64,000 nucleotides of DNA from Trichomonas vaginalis G3 (lineage: Eukaryota > Parabasalia > Trichomonadida > Trichomonadidae). This document shows positions 17,646-28,028 of the stretch, in pieces; positions within the stretch are counted from its first letter, which is position 1, and each line of letters starts with the position of its first letter. The notes beneath the pieces are model-generated. The model searched no databases and had not been told where the DNA came from. It worked only from the letters and a program-made list of their open reading frames with translations. The position numbers were made by a program, and so were the translations under genes. The stretch covers positions 159,073 through 223,072 of the forward strand of contig NW_026529215.1 in NCBI RefSeq assembly GCF_026262505.1. Direction: 5' to 3'.

Positions 17646-18332
17646 CTATTTCTCGTTATGGCGTTTCTTGAAAAACTTATTGAGGTGTTTTCGTATTTCT
17701 CTGATTGTATTAACCTTGAGATCCATCAATTCAATTGTATTCTCGCCATTATCGTTGATTTTAATATCTGGTTCATTATTCTTTATTATTTCTAATATTT
17801 CTGGTATTTTCTCTTGAGGATATTTTGCAATTGCCTTTGTTAAATCTTCATAGCCACGAATTGGCAATGAAGGAACTTTAGGTTTTCTAACAATTAATCT
17901 GTTTGGTATTTGGAAAACTTTTGGTGAATCAGCAACAACGCATTGTAAAGTGTCTTGAAAATTAAAAATAATATCGCCCCATTTTGTTGAAGGAAGAAGG
18001 CCTAAACCAGCAACATGTTTCTCTAGCATATGGTTTAATTCACGATTAAGTTTTTTGCATAAATCAGTTTCTTCTTTTGTTAAATTTTGAAGTTCCCAAT
18101 GAGGATATATAGCTTTCTTCATATCATCATACCATTCTTCTTTGTTGTTATATTGGTTGGAGTTTAACTTCTGAATAATCTTATCAAATGAAATAAAATT
18201 TGAAAGTTGAAATGTATGTCCGCCTTTTTGAAATGGTATATCTGTATCGAATTTTTGAAATAGTTGGCATAATGGACGCTCTTTCATTTCATTTACAATA
18301 CTTAATAATTTGGATATTGTATTTGAATTCAT
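17646..18332 (-). CDS. BET-like protein: divergent bromodomain plus NET domain
   Basis: A 228-residue product. Residues ~5-85 (MNSNTISKLLSIVNEM to KKAIYPHW) resemble a divergent bromodomain helical bundle with the phrase EEWYDDMKKAIYP in place of the usual Asn-containing BC loop. Residues ~165-222 match an extra-terminal NET domain: IPEILEIIKNNEPD, then IELMDLKVNTIREIRKHLNK, followed by a Lys/Arg tail. BET proteins read acetyl-lysine on histones and recruit transcription or chromatin factors through NET. The bromodomain assignment is weaker than NET. Two initiator-like motifs, TCACTT ~12 bp and TCATTC ~34 bp upstream, suggest a real promoter. Confidence 0.68.
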   Translation of the reverse strand: MNSNTISKLLSIVNEMKERPLCQLFQKFDTDIPFQKGGHTFQLSNFISFDKIIQKLNSNQYNNKEEWYDDMKKAIYPHWELQNLTKEETDLCKKLNRELNHMLEKHVAGLGLLPSTKWGDIIFNFQDTLQCVVADSPKVFQIPNRLIVRKPKVPSLPIRGYEDLTKAIAKYPQEKIPEILEIIKNNEPDIKINDNGENTIELMDLKVNTIREIRKHLNKFFKKRHNEK

Positions 18333-18921
18333 TTGAAAAGTGACTAACTCAACAAATAATCGAATGAAGCTTCATGGAAAGTGACTTAATAAAAGTATGA
18401 TGATTTCCAAAATGAGTGTTTTCTAATTTGAGAAATGACGCGACTTAGATTCTAACTTGTATTGAATCCTTGCTCGATAAAATTATTTTTTACATCAAAT
18501 TTGAATTAAAACATCATATGTTTCATTTGTTGTTACTTAACTTTGGACTTGTGTAGTAAATCTACTATATTATAAATGGATATGACAATAAATTATAAGT
18601 GAAAATCATAATTACATAAAAATATTTTAATATTATCAATATATACAAGCGAAATTAGAATTCAAGAATCGTTGTAGGTTTTACCTTCACACTATAGATT
18701 GCAAAACGTTATTCAACTCATTCAGACATGCAATGCTTGTCTCATAAAATAAAATCAAAATAGAATTTAATTTGCAATGATTATTGATGAAAAGACTAAA
18801 GTATGTACTGTGGTCGATTAATGGAAGTTGATTCTAGATGAAAAGACTAAAATATGGAGAATTGGCATTGTGATATAAGTTATTAGGTACGTTTCCCATA
18901 TAGTTTTAAAAATTATGGATG
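18333..18921. other. Intergenic region between divergent host genes
   Basis: About 590 bp, AT-rich. It contains a short imperfect duplication (GATGAAAAGACTAAARTATG at about 18,786 and 18,837). No gene seen. Confidence 0.5.
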
Positions 18922-19711
18922 ATGTCTGAAGGAGAAATTATTCAAACTCATTATGATAAATTGATGGGGATTTTTCCAGGATATCATGATGCCTACAATG
19001 CTTTGTACAGGTAACGAATGCATGGAGTTTGCAATAATATCACATAATATTGATTTTGTAACTTTTTTGATGGATGAACACAACATAAAAATTGATTTAG
19101 CATTGCGCTCGATCTACAATAATATTCAATCATTTTTCATTTATTTGGATCAAGCAAATGACATCAACAAATGCCTTGTTTATTCTCCTTATTTCCATCT
19201 GTCATCACTTGTTGAATATTTAATTTCAAATGGTCTAGATATCAATGCTAAAGATGAAGTTGGACAGACTCCTCTTCATTTTGCAGCCGACCATAATTGT
19301 AAAGAAATAACAGAAATATTTATTTCAAATGGTGCAGATATCAATTCTAAAACTCAAATTCTCTAGCTTACGATTATTTTTGATTTAAATGCTCTCGGCA
19401 TTAAAGGGAAAATATACTAGAGAATTACACTTTTCCAATATTTTTTGGTCACTTCGCGCACCCGACAAAAAGTCGAAAAAGTGTTAATTTTACAGTCTCC
19501 TCTTCATTTTGCAGCCGACAATAATTGTAAAGAATTGACAGAAATTCTTATTTCAGACAATGCAGATATCAATGCTAAAAATGAAGATGGATGGACCTCT
19601 CTTCATGTAGCATCCAAGAAACATCACAAAGAAATAACAGAAATCCTTATTTCTAACAAGGAAAAACAAAGAGTCTCATTTCATTCAATGCAAACTTTAT
19701 TGGAAAGTTAA
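18922..19711 (+). pseudogene. DUF3447-type ankyrin protein gene, decayed
   Basis: Remnant of the large trichomonad DUF3447/ankyrin family. It starts MSEGEIIQTHYDKLMGIF with the family's DAYNALYR block, then jumps directly to NECMEFAIISHNIDFVTFL and FIYLDQANDINKC, so ~200 residues of the usual N-terminal domain are missing and the frame changes at the joint near 19,012. Ankyrin repeats follow (DEVGQTPLHFAADHNCKEITEIFISNGADINSKT). A ~125-bp AT-rich insertion (about 19,357-19,490) with palindromic ends then splits the ankyrin block, and two more repeats follow before the frame ends after SFHSMQTLLES. It is a host pseudogene; sister genes are abundant in trichomonads and probably act as protein-interaction scaffolds. 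Confidence 0.8.
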
Positions 19712-20664
19712 ATAACATAAGCGCACAGTATGATCTTTGATATCTGCTCAAATATAAAATAATTTCCAACATTGGAAGTCCGGTTGATCGTTCTGGTGGA
19801 ATTCTGAGTCTGTTATAATACTGTCAGGGAAAACCTCATAGATTTTCTCTGTCAAGAATTGAAACATTTGAGCAACGGATTCTCCTGTCATTGAAGATCT
19901 ACATAAGTTCCTAAGACTGGGTTAAACTAACCAATAATAATTATTAAAGATGTTAGATGTTTGTGTAAATGAAATCCTTTTAAGATTGAAATCTTGTTAA
20001 ACGAATCAATAATGATTATTAAAGATGTTAAATGTTTGTAACATAGATAGTTAACTGATTTTATCTAATTTCCTTGATAAAATTTGGGTTCAAAAGTTGT
20101 CGAAGATTTCAAAATGTACTTATTGAAGTATAAACTAATGTAATTATCTAGGCCCAACATGATTATATAATATGGTAATCAGATCATATGTTTATTCTAT
20201 ATCTAAGGAGAAAATTGAACTTTAATGCGTCAAATTTGGACAAATATGTTTTTGGATATGTTACATTGCTGTAAAAAGTCATAAACTTCTTTACAATATA
20301 CTTTTAAGTCCAAAAAAAGGTAATTAGGTGGAATAAAAATTCTTCATGAATAGGCATTGATTTCATTGAATGAAGTAATTACATCGATGTTGTCGCAAAT
20401 GGATAAAACAGTAAAATAACTGTTAAATTGGATAAAAAGACGAATATGTGTTTTAAAAAGTGTAAACAATTGAAAAATCGAACTCTGAAAAGTACTTTTT
20501 ATAAAAAAATTATTGCTCAATTTTTTCTGGACGATAATATTTATTTTTCTACTTATATTACTTGTATAAATAAAAGGTTGTTGCGTGTAAAATTTTTTTA
20601 TCTGAAGAATTAGATTTTATGCATTTGACGTTTTGTAAATATCTCAAAAAGCCTGAATTTTGTT
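19712..20664. other. Intergenic region, no gene seen
   Basis: About 950 bp. Contains an imperfect ~55-bp duplication around 19,930 and 20,005 (both include AATAATNATTATTAAAGATG and ATGTTTGT). No convincing coding frame; the one short frame near 20,428 has no family features. Confidence 0.5.
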
Positions 20665-21753
20665 ATGACTGACTCCAAGAATCGCCCAAAGTTTGAAGAA
20701 GGAACCGAAGTAGATAAATACAGGATCATTAAACACATAGGAAGTGGCGGTTTTGGTGATATTTATACCGTTGTTGACACAACAGCCAGTGATAACAAAC
20801 ATTATGCAATGAAAGTTGAATATTTAGAAGCAGAAAAGCAAGGCTTGGTCGATGAGATCGCATTTTTAGAACAGTTACAAGATTCATCGTATTTTCCCAA
20901 ATTATTAGATAAAGGACAAAATGATAAGTGTCGGTATTTTGTAATGGATTTGTTTGGCCCATCTGTATCAAATATGAGGCGTGCTTGTGAAGGTCGTCAT
21001 TACTCTAACTACTCTATGCTACGTTTATCATTAGAAATGGCAAAATGCATTGAAGAATTTCACAGGCATGGATTTGTACATCGCGACATCAAGCCAGCAA
21101 ACTTTTTAATCAGAGCCAATAGAGAACGTCCTGTTTGTTTGATTGACTTTGGTCTATCAAAATCTTACATTAACCAATTAACCGGAGAACATATTCCATT
21201 TAGCCGTGATGCTGGATTTACAGGAACTTGCCGTTATGCCTCAATTAACGCACACGACAGTTTTGAACTCTCAAGACGTGATGATATGCTCTCCTGGTTT
21301 TATTCCGTCATTGAACTGGCTGAAGGAAGAGTTCCATGGCCAGGCAGCAAAGATCGCGAGGCTACAGAACAGCTAAAGAGACGTACAAGAGCGGCAGATT
21401 TATGCAGCGGCTTACCGGAAGAATTTATCGATATTTATCGTAGACTCAGAGCACTAGATTTCGAAGAAGTACCACAATACTCTCATATATATTTCCTCAT
21501 ACAAAAGGCAATTGACAGATTATGCACTCCACCGTTTCTTTTCGATTGGGAAAGCTTTACACCAGAGCAGGTTGCCCACATATCTGAAATACCATTAGAT
21601 ATGCCACCTCCTCGTACAGATTCAATGGCAAGGCTTGATCGTAATAATAATGAAGTCAGTACCCCAGAAAAGCCGAAAGCTGACAATCAAAAGAATGAAG
21701 ATCTCAACCAACCAGATGTTGCAGAAGGTGGTTGCCATGCTTGCAGAATTTAA
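20665..21753 (+). CDS. Casein kinase 1 family protein kinase
   Basis: A 362-residue Ser/Thr kinase. Gly loop GSGGFGDIY (26-34), catalytic Lys in YAMKVEY (K50), HRDIKPANFLI (139-149; D141, K143, N146), DFGLSK (161-166) and the CK1-specific TGTCRYASINAH (187-198) replacing the usual APE motif. The shortened C lobe and the missing classical APE are CK1/TTBK hallmarks. The ~60-residue tail is Pro/Asn-rich with ending EGGCHACRI; the two Cys could be lipidated but this is not a CAAX box. Trichomonads have an expanded CK1 set acting in trafficking and signalling. All catalytic residues are present, so an active enzyme is expected. Confidence 0.93.
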   Translation: MTDSKNRPKFEEGTEVDKYRIIKHIGSGGFGDIYTVVDTTASDNKHYAMKVEYLEAEKQGLVDEIAFLEQLQDSSYFPKLLDKGQNDKCRYFVMDLFGPSVSNMRRACEGRHYSNYSMLRLSLEMAKCIEEFHRHGFVHRDIKPANFLIRANRERPVCLIDFGLSKSYINQLTGEHIPFSRDAGFTGTCRYASINAHDSFELSRRDDMLSWFYSVIELAEGRVPWPGSKDREATEQLKRRTRAADLCSGLPEEFIDIYRRLRALDFEEVPQYSHIYFLIQKAIDRLCTPPFLFDWESFTPEQVAHISEIPLDMPPPRTDSMARLDRNNNEVSTPEKPKADNQKNEDLNQPDVAEGGCHACRI

Positions 21754-22378
21754 CCTTTATATTTATTATAATTTTTGTTCGATTTTCGTTATAAATGTTT
21801 TGTTATAAACTCATCTATTTTGGAAATTTAATATTGCAAAATCTCCTAATTAAAGATATCTTTTTCGGTATTGTAATTTAATAAATTTTTGGAAGCAATT
21901 TGAATAGGTATCGCGTCATATATGCTAAATTATACATGTTTAAACAGCAAAAAACAGCTTTAATTCCCCTTCCCTCTGAATTTCTTATATTCATTTAATG
22001 GGGTAGCAGCTATATCTTTCTAATATTGCACTAGAACATTCTTCTTATTAAATATGGGATACGCCCGTTGACAGAATGCCATTAATGAGTGCAATTCTAG
22101 CAATATTTATGAAATAGTATATTTCTTGGCACAATAATTTCTCATAAGCTTTGTTAATTGTCGATTTCTATTTCGATATAAATAAAAAGTGAAAAAATTT
22201 TAATTCTTTTTTCACTTCAAAATTATTGGAATCGAATTTTACAAAATTCGATTCCAATAATTTTGAAGATCAAAAGAATCAAATTTTTCGCGCTGACTTT
22301 TTCAAAAATTGAGTGAATTTTATTTGTACAACTGGCTATCCCAGCTTGTAAAGCCTAACAAATGGCTTATTCTTTAAT
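21754..22378. other. Intergenic region between convergent genes
   Basis: About 625 bp between the 3' ends of the kinase and an ankyrin gene. It contains the 54-bp perfect palindrome listed separately; otherwise nothing seen. Confidence 0.55.
22215..22268. repeat. Perfect 26-bp-stem palindrome
   Basis: Arms 22,215-22,240 and 22,243-22,268 are exact reverse complements (start CTTCAAAATTATTGG, end CCAATAATTTTGAAG) with a 2-nt gap. It lies between two convergent 3' ends, so it could fold as a transcript-end hairpin or extrude as a cruciform. Confidence 0.92.
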
Positions 22379-23497
22379 TCAACGCAACAAAATTCGTAAT
22401 TCACCATATTGACCATCATATGTTTTGCAATATATTTTATCGCATACTTCTTTTGTTGCGACATCTTTTAACTGTCTTCCATCTTTATCCCTTATTTCTC
22501 TAAAAGCTCCAGCAAATTCAAGATAATGAACAACTTCAAGCTGACCTTTATTTGATGCCCACATGAGTGGAGTCCATCCATCTTTATCCAATACATCTAT
22601 GTAACATCGAGCTCTAACGAGAGATTTAACAAGTCTCAGATTTCCGCATGCTGCTGCATTATGAAGTACATTTTGACCATATTTACCTTTCACTTCATAA
22701 AGTCCTTCTTCGCATGCTTTGAACATCATTTTTTGATTTCCATTTTGTGAAATTTCATCAAGGAAATCGTAGACTTCCGAAAGGCTTCCAGAATTTTTAA
22801 GTTGGGCAACTTTATCAAGAAATTCTTTTGGTAAATCATTACTTTCTTTTTCTTTGAGTTGAGATCTAAGAGATCGATTATCTTTCTCGACATTTTCTTT
22901 TTCTCTCAGTTGAGATCGAAGAGATTGATTTTCTTTCTCGATGTCGTCTTTTTCTCTCAATTGAGATCGAAGAGATCGATTTTCTTCCTCGATGTCGTCT
23001 TTTTCTCTCAGTTGAGATCTTAGAGATCGATTCTCTTTCTCGATGTCGTCTTTTTCTCTCAATTGAGATCTAAGAGATCGATTCTCTTTCTCGATGTTTC
23101 CTTTTTCGTTTTGAAGTTGACTTAACTCGGATTGTTGTTTTTCCAATTTATTCGCTGAATCTGACAACATTCTTCCTGTTTGATTTAATGTGTCAATAAT
23201 GTTATCTAATATTTCCATTTTCATGTATTTTTGGATAGAATTTAGTGTTGAAATTGCATCTTGAAAATTTTTTATTGAAATGTTCGTTTGTCGAGTGCAA
23301 TAATATATTTTATTTGCTGTTGTAGCAATGGATGACTGTTGAAGAAGAGAATCAAAGTCATTTGGAGTTAAATTCGCATATTTCATAATCGCTTTAATGT
23401 CTTCTACCTCGAATGTATCAAAGAGAATGCCTTGTTCAATATATTCTTTGATATGAGCACCAATATATTCGAAATTCGGAACAATTCCTTGACTCAT
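22379..23497 (-). CDS. Ankyrin protein with 16-residue coiled-coil tandem repeats
   Basis: A 372-residue product. Residues ~1-95 are a helical domain of the kind found at the start of short trichomonad ankyrin proteins. Residues ~115-225 are a coiled coil with five to six tandem copies of a 16-residue unit, NRSLRSQLREKDDIEKE, encoded by a 48-bp minisatellite at about 22,850-23,095. Residues ~265-372 are two to three ankyrin repeats (KYGQNVLHNAAACGNLRLVK, DGWTPLMWASNKGQLEVVH). It probably acts as a scaffold; copy number of the coil unit should vary between strains. A CTCACAAC initiator-like motif is ~20 bp before ATG. The frame is intact. Confidence 0.85.
   Translation of the reverse strand: MSQGIVPNFEYIGAHIKEYIEQGILFDTFEVEDIKAIMKYANLTPNDFDSLLQQSSIATTANKIYYCTRQTNISIKNFQDAISTLNSIQKYMKMEILDNIIDTLNQTGRMLSDSANKLEKQQSELSQLQNEKGNIEKENRSLRSQLREKDDIEKENRSLRSQLREKDDIEEENRSLRSQLREKDDIEKENQSLRSQLREKENVEKDNRSLRSQLKEKESNDLPKEFLDKVAQLKNSGSLSEVYDFLDEISQNGNQKMMFKACEEGLYEVKGKYGQNVLHNAAACGNLRLVKSLVRARCYIDVLDKDGWTPLMWASNKGQLEVVHYLEFAGAFREIRDKDGRQLKDVATKEVCDKIYCKTYDGQYGELRILLR
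22850..23095 (-). repeat. 48-bp coding minisatellite
   Basis: Five near-identical 48-bp units within the ankyrin gene (TCTCTCAATTGAGATCGAAG type) each encode one 16-residue coiled-coil repeat. The length is a multiple of three, so gains or losses keep the frame. Confidence 0.88.
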
Positions 23498-24117
23498 TAA
23501 AATTTCTAAATTGTTGTGAGGAAAGTTGAAAATTTTACGACTCAGTCACCTAAGGATGTCGGAACTGCCAAAAGCGCAAATTTTGTTCATCACGAATTGC
23601 CAAGCTTGGCAATTCTTGGATGAGCGAAGTTTTGAAAAAAATTAGTAAATTTTGCATTATTTAAGTCTGAAAGAAGCAAAAGAATGCTATATTTTAGTTT
23701 CTATATATTTTTGAAATAAAATGGTGGCATTATTAATGATTTTTAAAATCAAATCAGGCTCATTTATTAAAAATGCAAAATATTTATACTTATTGTTTCG
23801 TTTAGTCAACACGAATTTAAGCCTAATTCTTTCTCACGTCTGATATGGCCTTCTTACATGAATTATTATGTAAATTTTTGATTATTTTGGAATAATATTA
23901 ATCATTTGAACTGTTTTGTGGAGTTCTTTTGTGAATACGATACATTTGTTGAACTGATATTCAATTCTCAATAATATAATGCATTTCTGTTATTATATTT
24001 GAGAGAGGGTCAAAGTTGCTATTTGTCACTTTTCCACAAGAATATAATGGGGAAAAAGTTATCATATAGTTGATCTCATTCACTGAGGTGAGAGATGCAT
24101 GTAGTGTAATTTGATAA
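23498..24117. other. Intergenic region with a palindrome
   Basis: About 620 bp. Contains a perfect 22-bp palindrome at 23,594-23,615 centred on AAGCTT, flanked by TCATC and GATGA arms that extend the stem. No gene seen. Confidence 0.6.
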
Positions 24118-24367
24118 ACAGTGGGATTGCTGCTCTAAGTCCTAGGTTCGAGACACATTGGCTTCATTTTTCTCTTTTTTATTGACGTAAACTATTCAAT
24201 TTTTGTGTTCTCCATTCAAATTTCAGAATTTTTTTTGCAGATTTCACGCTACATTCGAAGTTACCTTTTGTAACAACCACCACTGCCTACGAAAGACGAA
24301 AGTGTGTCACGATTTCACCCGGAAATCCGACGGTTGTTTAAGAGTAAGCACTTTTGGCACCTACTCT
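24118..24367 (+). repeat. 250-bp SINE-like repeat, copy 1
   Basis: 250 bp matching 45,219-45,468 almost base for base on the opposite strand. One end (24,118-24,160) holds a tRNA-like B-box, AGGTTCGAGAC, preceded by GGGATTGCTGCTCTAAG; the rest is unrelated AT-richer sequence. Length, high copy identity and a pol III B-box near one end suggest a tRNA-derived SINE. There is no A-box in good position, so this is tentative. The second copy interrupts a surface-protein gene, showing that it moves. Confidence 0.6.
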
Positions 24368-25509
24368 ATTATATTTCCAATAATTTTTTAAAATATTTTT
24401 TTTAACTGCTCACAAAATATAGCAGAGGACTCTCATCAAAATGAACAGATAGTGAATTATTTTTCACAAAGAAATTAAAATACAAAAAAATTAAAAATAA
24501 AATGAAGAAAAAGGAGAAAAAATAGGTTCTAAAACCAAATACATATAACTATGATATGTGTATCTTATTGGGCGAAATTGGCGTCCGAAGGGCGCCAATT
24601 TCGCCGGGAATTTTTTAAGAATTGCCAAAATGACCTCAGAATTGCCAAGTCTAAGGATGTCAATTCGGAAAATTGTTTTCATTTTAGGAGAATATAATTT
24701 TCCTTTTGGAAAATTTAAAAAGTGGGACGCGCAGGATTCGAACTTTTTTAAAAGTTGATTTAAATATATTCTAGTGTGATTTCTAAGGATAATATCATAT
24801 TTAAAATAAGAATATACTAGTTTGGGTGGTATAATTTTTTCGATAAATTTGAGAATATGTACGTTTAGGGCATCAAAAGTGTCAATTCGCTCAGCGAAAG
24901 CTGAGCTAGCTTCGTTCTCGAAAGAATAGGGAAGGAGTGAAAGAGAGTGATACAGATGTTGACACATTCATATCATTTCAACAAATTTTGATCAAATTGA
25001 AATTCAATGAAATTCAATTCACTTCATATCCTTCAGTCAGTACATTGACATCCTTCTACATCACAATGATAACTCGTACATCAATAGTTCTACAACTGAC
25101 TCAGAAAAAACAAGATTTTTACTTCCAGCTTACAGCTTTTAAAAAGTTTCGATGATAAAAATCACTCTACTCTTGTTTATCGATATGTTGTGATAGTAGG
25201 TAAACGTATTCTTATCGATATTAATAAAAATATTTTTACGAAAATCTGAACCAATTACAGAGTTATTCATAAGGTTTATGATAACTGCAATTACTTCATC
25301 TTTGCTTTATATTTGAATAAACAATTTAATTTAATTTGCATAATTTTTTTTAGTTAAAAAACAGGAAACTTATTTGAGTTTGTATTATTTTTATCGTTCA
25401 ATTCATTGTATCAGTGAGTGATCCAGATATTTAAGATATTTTGAAAAAAATTATTAATTTGATTAACAAATTTTAATCAAAATAGCAAAAATCTATTTGA
25501 TAGCTGTAA
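24368..25509. other. Intergenic region with hairpins
   Basis: About 1.1 kb of AT-rich DNA. A GC-rich perfect hairpin with 13-bp arms (GGCGAAATTGGCG / CGCCAATTTCGCC) lies at 24,571-24,605. A fragment near 24,722-24,745 resembles the 3' part of a tRNA on the minus strand but has no matching 5' half. A minus-strand frame at 24,491-24,967 has no family features and is probably chance. Confidence 0.55.
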
Positions 25510-26458
25510 TGTTGCATGCTAAGTTCGGTCAACGATAGAAATTGAGTGGAAATTAATCGTCGAGAAAGTACGATTATGTAAAGTAAAAAAATGTTGTGGG
25601 ATTTTTAATATTATATATTATTTTATAATAAAATTTTTTTGAGTCATTTTAAGAAGCACATATAATTTTTTGAATTTAAAAATTAAAGTAGTATCAAACG
25701 AATTTATCACTTAATTTAATACTAAGATTTCTTAAAATTAATGAAAAAAGGTTTTCTGAGAACTTTTGAGAATGGTTTTCAAATTCCATTATTGAAAATA
25801 TATAGGTATTGTATGAAATTCAAACTCTATATTTATTAAAATTCTAAATTTTTAATAAAATAACTTTTCAGAGGAATATGATTTTGAATGGTTGATTAAT
25901 AAGTATAAAAATGTCTACGATTTTAAGGAGGGAATTGTTCCTTATGAGGTATACATCATAACTATATACCTCATAAGGAACAATTCCCTCTTGATAGCTG
26001 GGAAACTTTCTCTGAATAACTTATCATTTGGAGAAAGTTTCCCAGCTATCTATTAGAAACTAAAGCTGTGAGGCTGTTCATATATAATCAGTGCCTCATA
26101 GCCTTTAGTTTGTTATTAAAAACGAGAAAAACTTGTTCGAAATGATAAACAATTTCGAACAAGTTTTCTCATTTTAAGGAGGGAATTGTTCCTTATGAGG
26201 TATACATCATAACTATATACCTCATAAGGAACAATTCCCTCTTGATATCCTGGATATTTTGAATATATTTTTTTAATTAAAGTTCTCAAAAGTATTATCA
26301 AAAGTGATTTTTTTAAAAATATCTCCAATTAATTAACTAATTAAAAGTATTATATTTTTAAAATTAAATAGTTTTTCAATTTTTTTGAAGGAATTGAGAT
26401 ACTTCCCACGACAATAAAATTGAGAGGTTTACATTATGACTGATCTTAGCATGCAACA
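25510..26458. mobile_element. 949-bp non-autonomous hairpin-array element with TIRs and 4-bp TSD
   Basis: Ends are inverted repeats TGTTGCATGCTAAG ... CTTAGCATGCAACA, flanked on both sides by GTAA (25,506-25,509 and 26,459-26,462), a candidate 4-bp target duplication. Inside, 25,926-26,250 is a series of five long hairpins: hairpin 1 (GAGGGAATTGTTCCTTATGA arms), hairpin 2 (TAGCTGGGAAACTTTCTC arms), hairpin 3 (CTAAAGCTGTGAGGC-type arms), hairpin 4 (GAGAAAACTTGTTCGAAAT-type arms) and a repeat of hairpin 1. It has no gene. An inverted partial copy lies at 36,132-36,915. Internal arms are kept complementary, implying selection or replication-driven upkeep. Confidence 0.78.
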
Positions 26459-26462
26459 GTAA

Positions 26463-26821
26463 GCAAACAATAACTTTTATTTCAAGCAAAATCACTTATT
26501 TTCATCTAAACGTATAAAATTGTCAATTTTATGAGAATAAATTTAAAATCTCATGAAATATAAAGAAGAGTAATATTTTTCAATTTTCTTTTTTTCTTTG
26601 TCTCAAATATTTTCTGTTGGGAATTTTCTTATTATCAAAAAATAATTTTAATATTTGTTTATTTCATTACATACAATAAAATTTTAAAAAGGGGCGGCGA
26701 CAAATTTGCCCAGCCAGTAAAGTATTCAATTTTTTTGCATTTTTTTAAGGGTGCACACGAGAGGATCATGTAAACTTCAGAATTTAGCTTCTTAACTTAA
26801 ATCATGGAATGTCTCAAAAAC
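26463..26821. other. Short non-coding spacer with a transposon end
   Basis: AT-rich. At 26,745 a TTAAGGGTGCACACGAG end and ~30 further bases match the end of the TTAA-flanked element at 41,689; after ~47 bp the match stops, so this is a fragment of that family. Confidence 0.6.
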
Positions 26822-27110
26822 AAAAGTAGCATACAGCATGTAAAGCTAAAGAAAGATAATCATAATTAATACCTTAATTTTTAATATTACGCATTTTTAG
26901 GTGCAAAATTTAAAAACATTCTAATACAATAGAGCAGTTTCCAAAAGTAGCATACAGCATGCAAAGCTAAAGAAAGATAATCATAATTAATACCTTAATT
27001 TTTAATATTACGCATTTTTAGGTGCAAAATTTAAAAACATTCTAATACAATAGAGCAGTTTCCAAAAGTAGCATACAGCATGCAAAGCTAAAGAAAGATA
27101 ATCATAATTA
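26822..27110 (-). repeat. MULE left tandem array (121-bp unit)
   Basis: About 2.4 copies of the unit starting AAAAGTAGCATACAGCATG (26,823, 26,943, 27,064), reverse complement of the right array. Much shorter than the right array, so the arms are now unequal. Confidence 0.9.
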
Positions 27111-27443
27111 ATACCTTTAAAGTTTAAAATCTTGATTTTTTTTAAAATCAAATATTTATAACTTTAATACATACAGCTTAAACCTTATACTTGTTTTCTC
27201 TTGTGAGAAAGCAATCTTACAAAGCTAACAATCCTAAAAAATAAAGAATTAAAATTTAATAATTTAATCTAACAAAATTTCTCTCTTTATCCTTTTGCAC
27301 TCTTTATATGCAACTCAAATCCATCATATAATATTCCTATAATACTCTTGCCTCAAACAATGACGAACAAACTGCTATTCTCATTTAATTACAGACCAAA
27401 TCTATTCAAATTTCTGAATTTTTAATTTTCATTTCAATTTCAA

Positions 27444-28028
27444 ATGGAATTAGAAGAAGAAACTATCTTTACTGTTATGGATCTTTGTAAATTTGGAGTT
27501 AAACAAGAAATACAAGCACAGTATGGATATGGTGAACGTGTCAGGAAAGAAAGATTTCAGATTTCATTCCACTGCAAATATCCAAAATGTCCTGCACATT
27601 TTAATGTTGCAATCTTGGATCAAAATAAATACAAACTAATCAAAATAGTTGAAGAACATGATCATTCCGCCCCAAATGACAAAAGTCAATATTCGTCTGT
27701 CTTTTATCGCAAATATTTAGAACATTACTTCCAAACAGATGACAATCAAAGAGCGATAGCACAGCTAAATGCATTCAAAGATCTTGAAATTCCTCTTACA
27801 GGTCCGTCCATTCCAGAGATGTACGCTCAAAAACCACGTGCAATCAAACGATTTGCAGAGAGAATACATGCTCTTCAAACTAGATATTCTCCTGACGATG
27901 TTGTGTCATTGCAAATCTTTGTTCAGACAGTACAAGAAGAATCTCCAGATGATCTCATTGCATTTGAAGTCTCAGACAATAATATGATGTATAAATCAGA
28001 AAATTGTTGTTTAATTTGTCAATTTTAA
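27444..28028 (+). pseudogene. MULE transposase, N-terminal part (interrupted by mariner)
   Basis: 194 residues. A FLYWCH/WRKY-like zinc finger lies at C44-x4-C49-x22-H72-x-H74 (FHCKYPKCPAHF ... EEHDHS), the DNA-binding domain of many MULE transposases. A helical linker follows. The normal frame is lost after about residue 180 where a mariner fragment was inserted; the catalytic domain resumes at 28,923. It belongs to the same MULE family as the fragment at 34,275-35,508. Confidence 0.85.

Noticed and set aside
24720-24746. tRNA-like 3' half on the minus strand (GTTCGAATCCTGC)
   Set aside because: No matching 5' acceptor or D-arm within 100 bp and the T-stem does not pair; not a tRNA gene.
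24491-24967. 158-codon minus-strand frame
   Set aside because: Runs through a GC-rich hairpin and AT-rich flanks, no domain, no initiator; probably chance.
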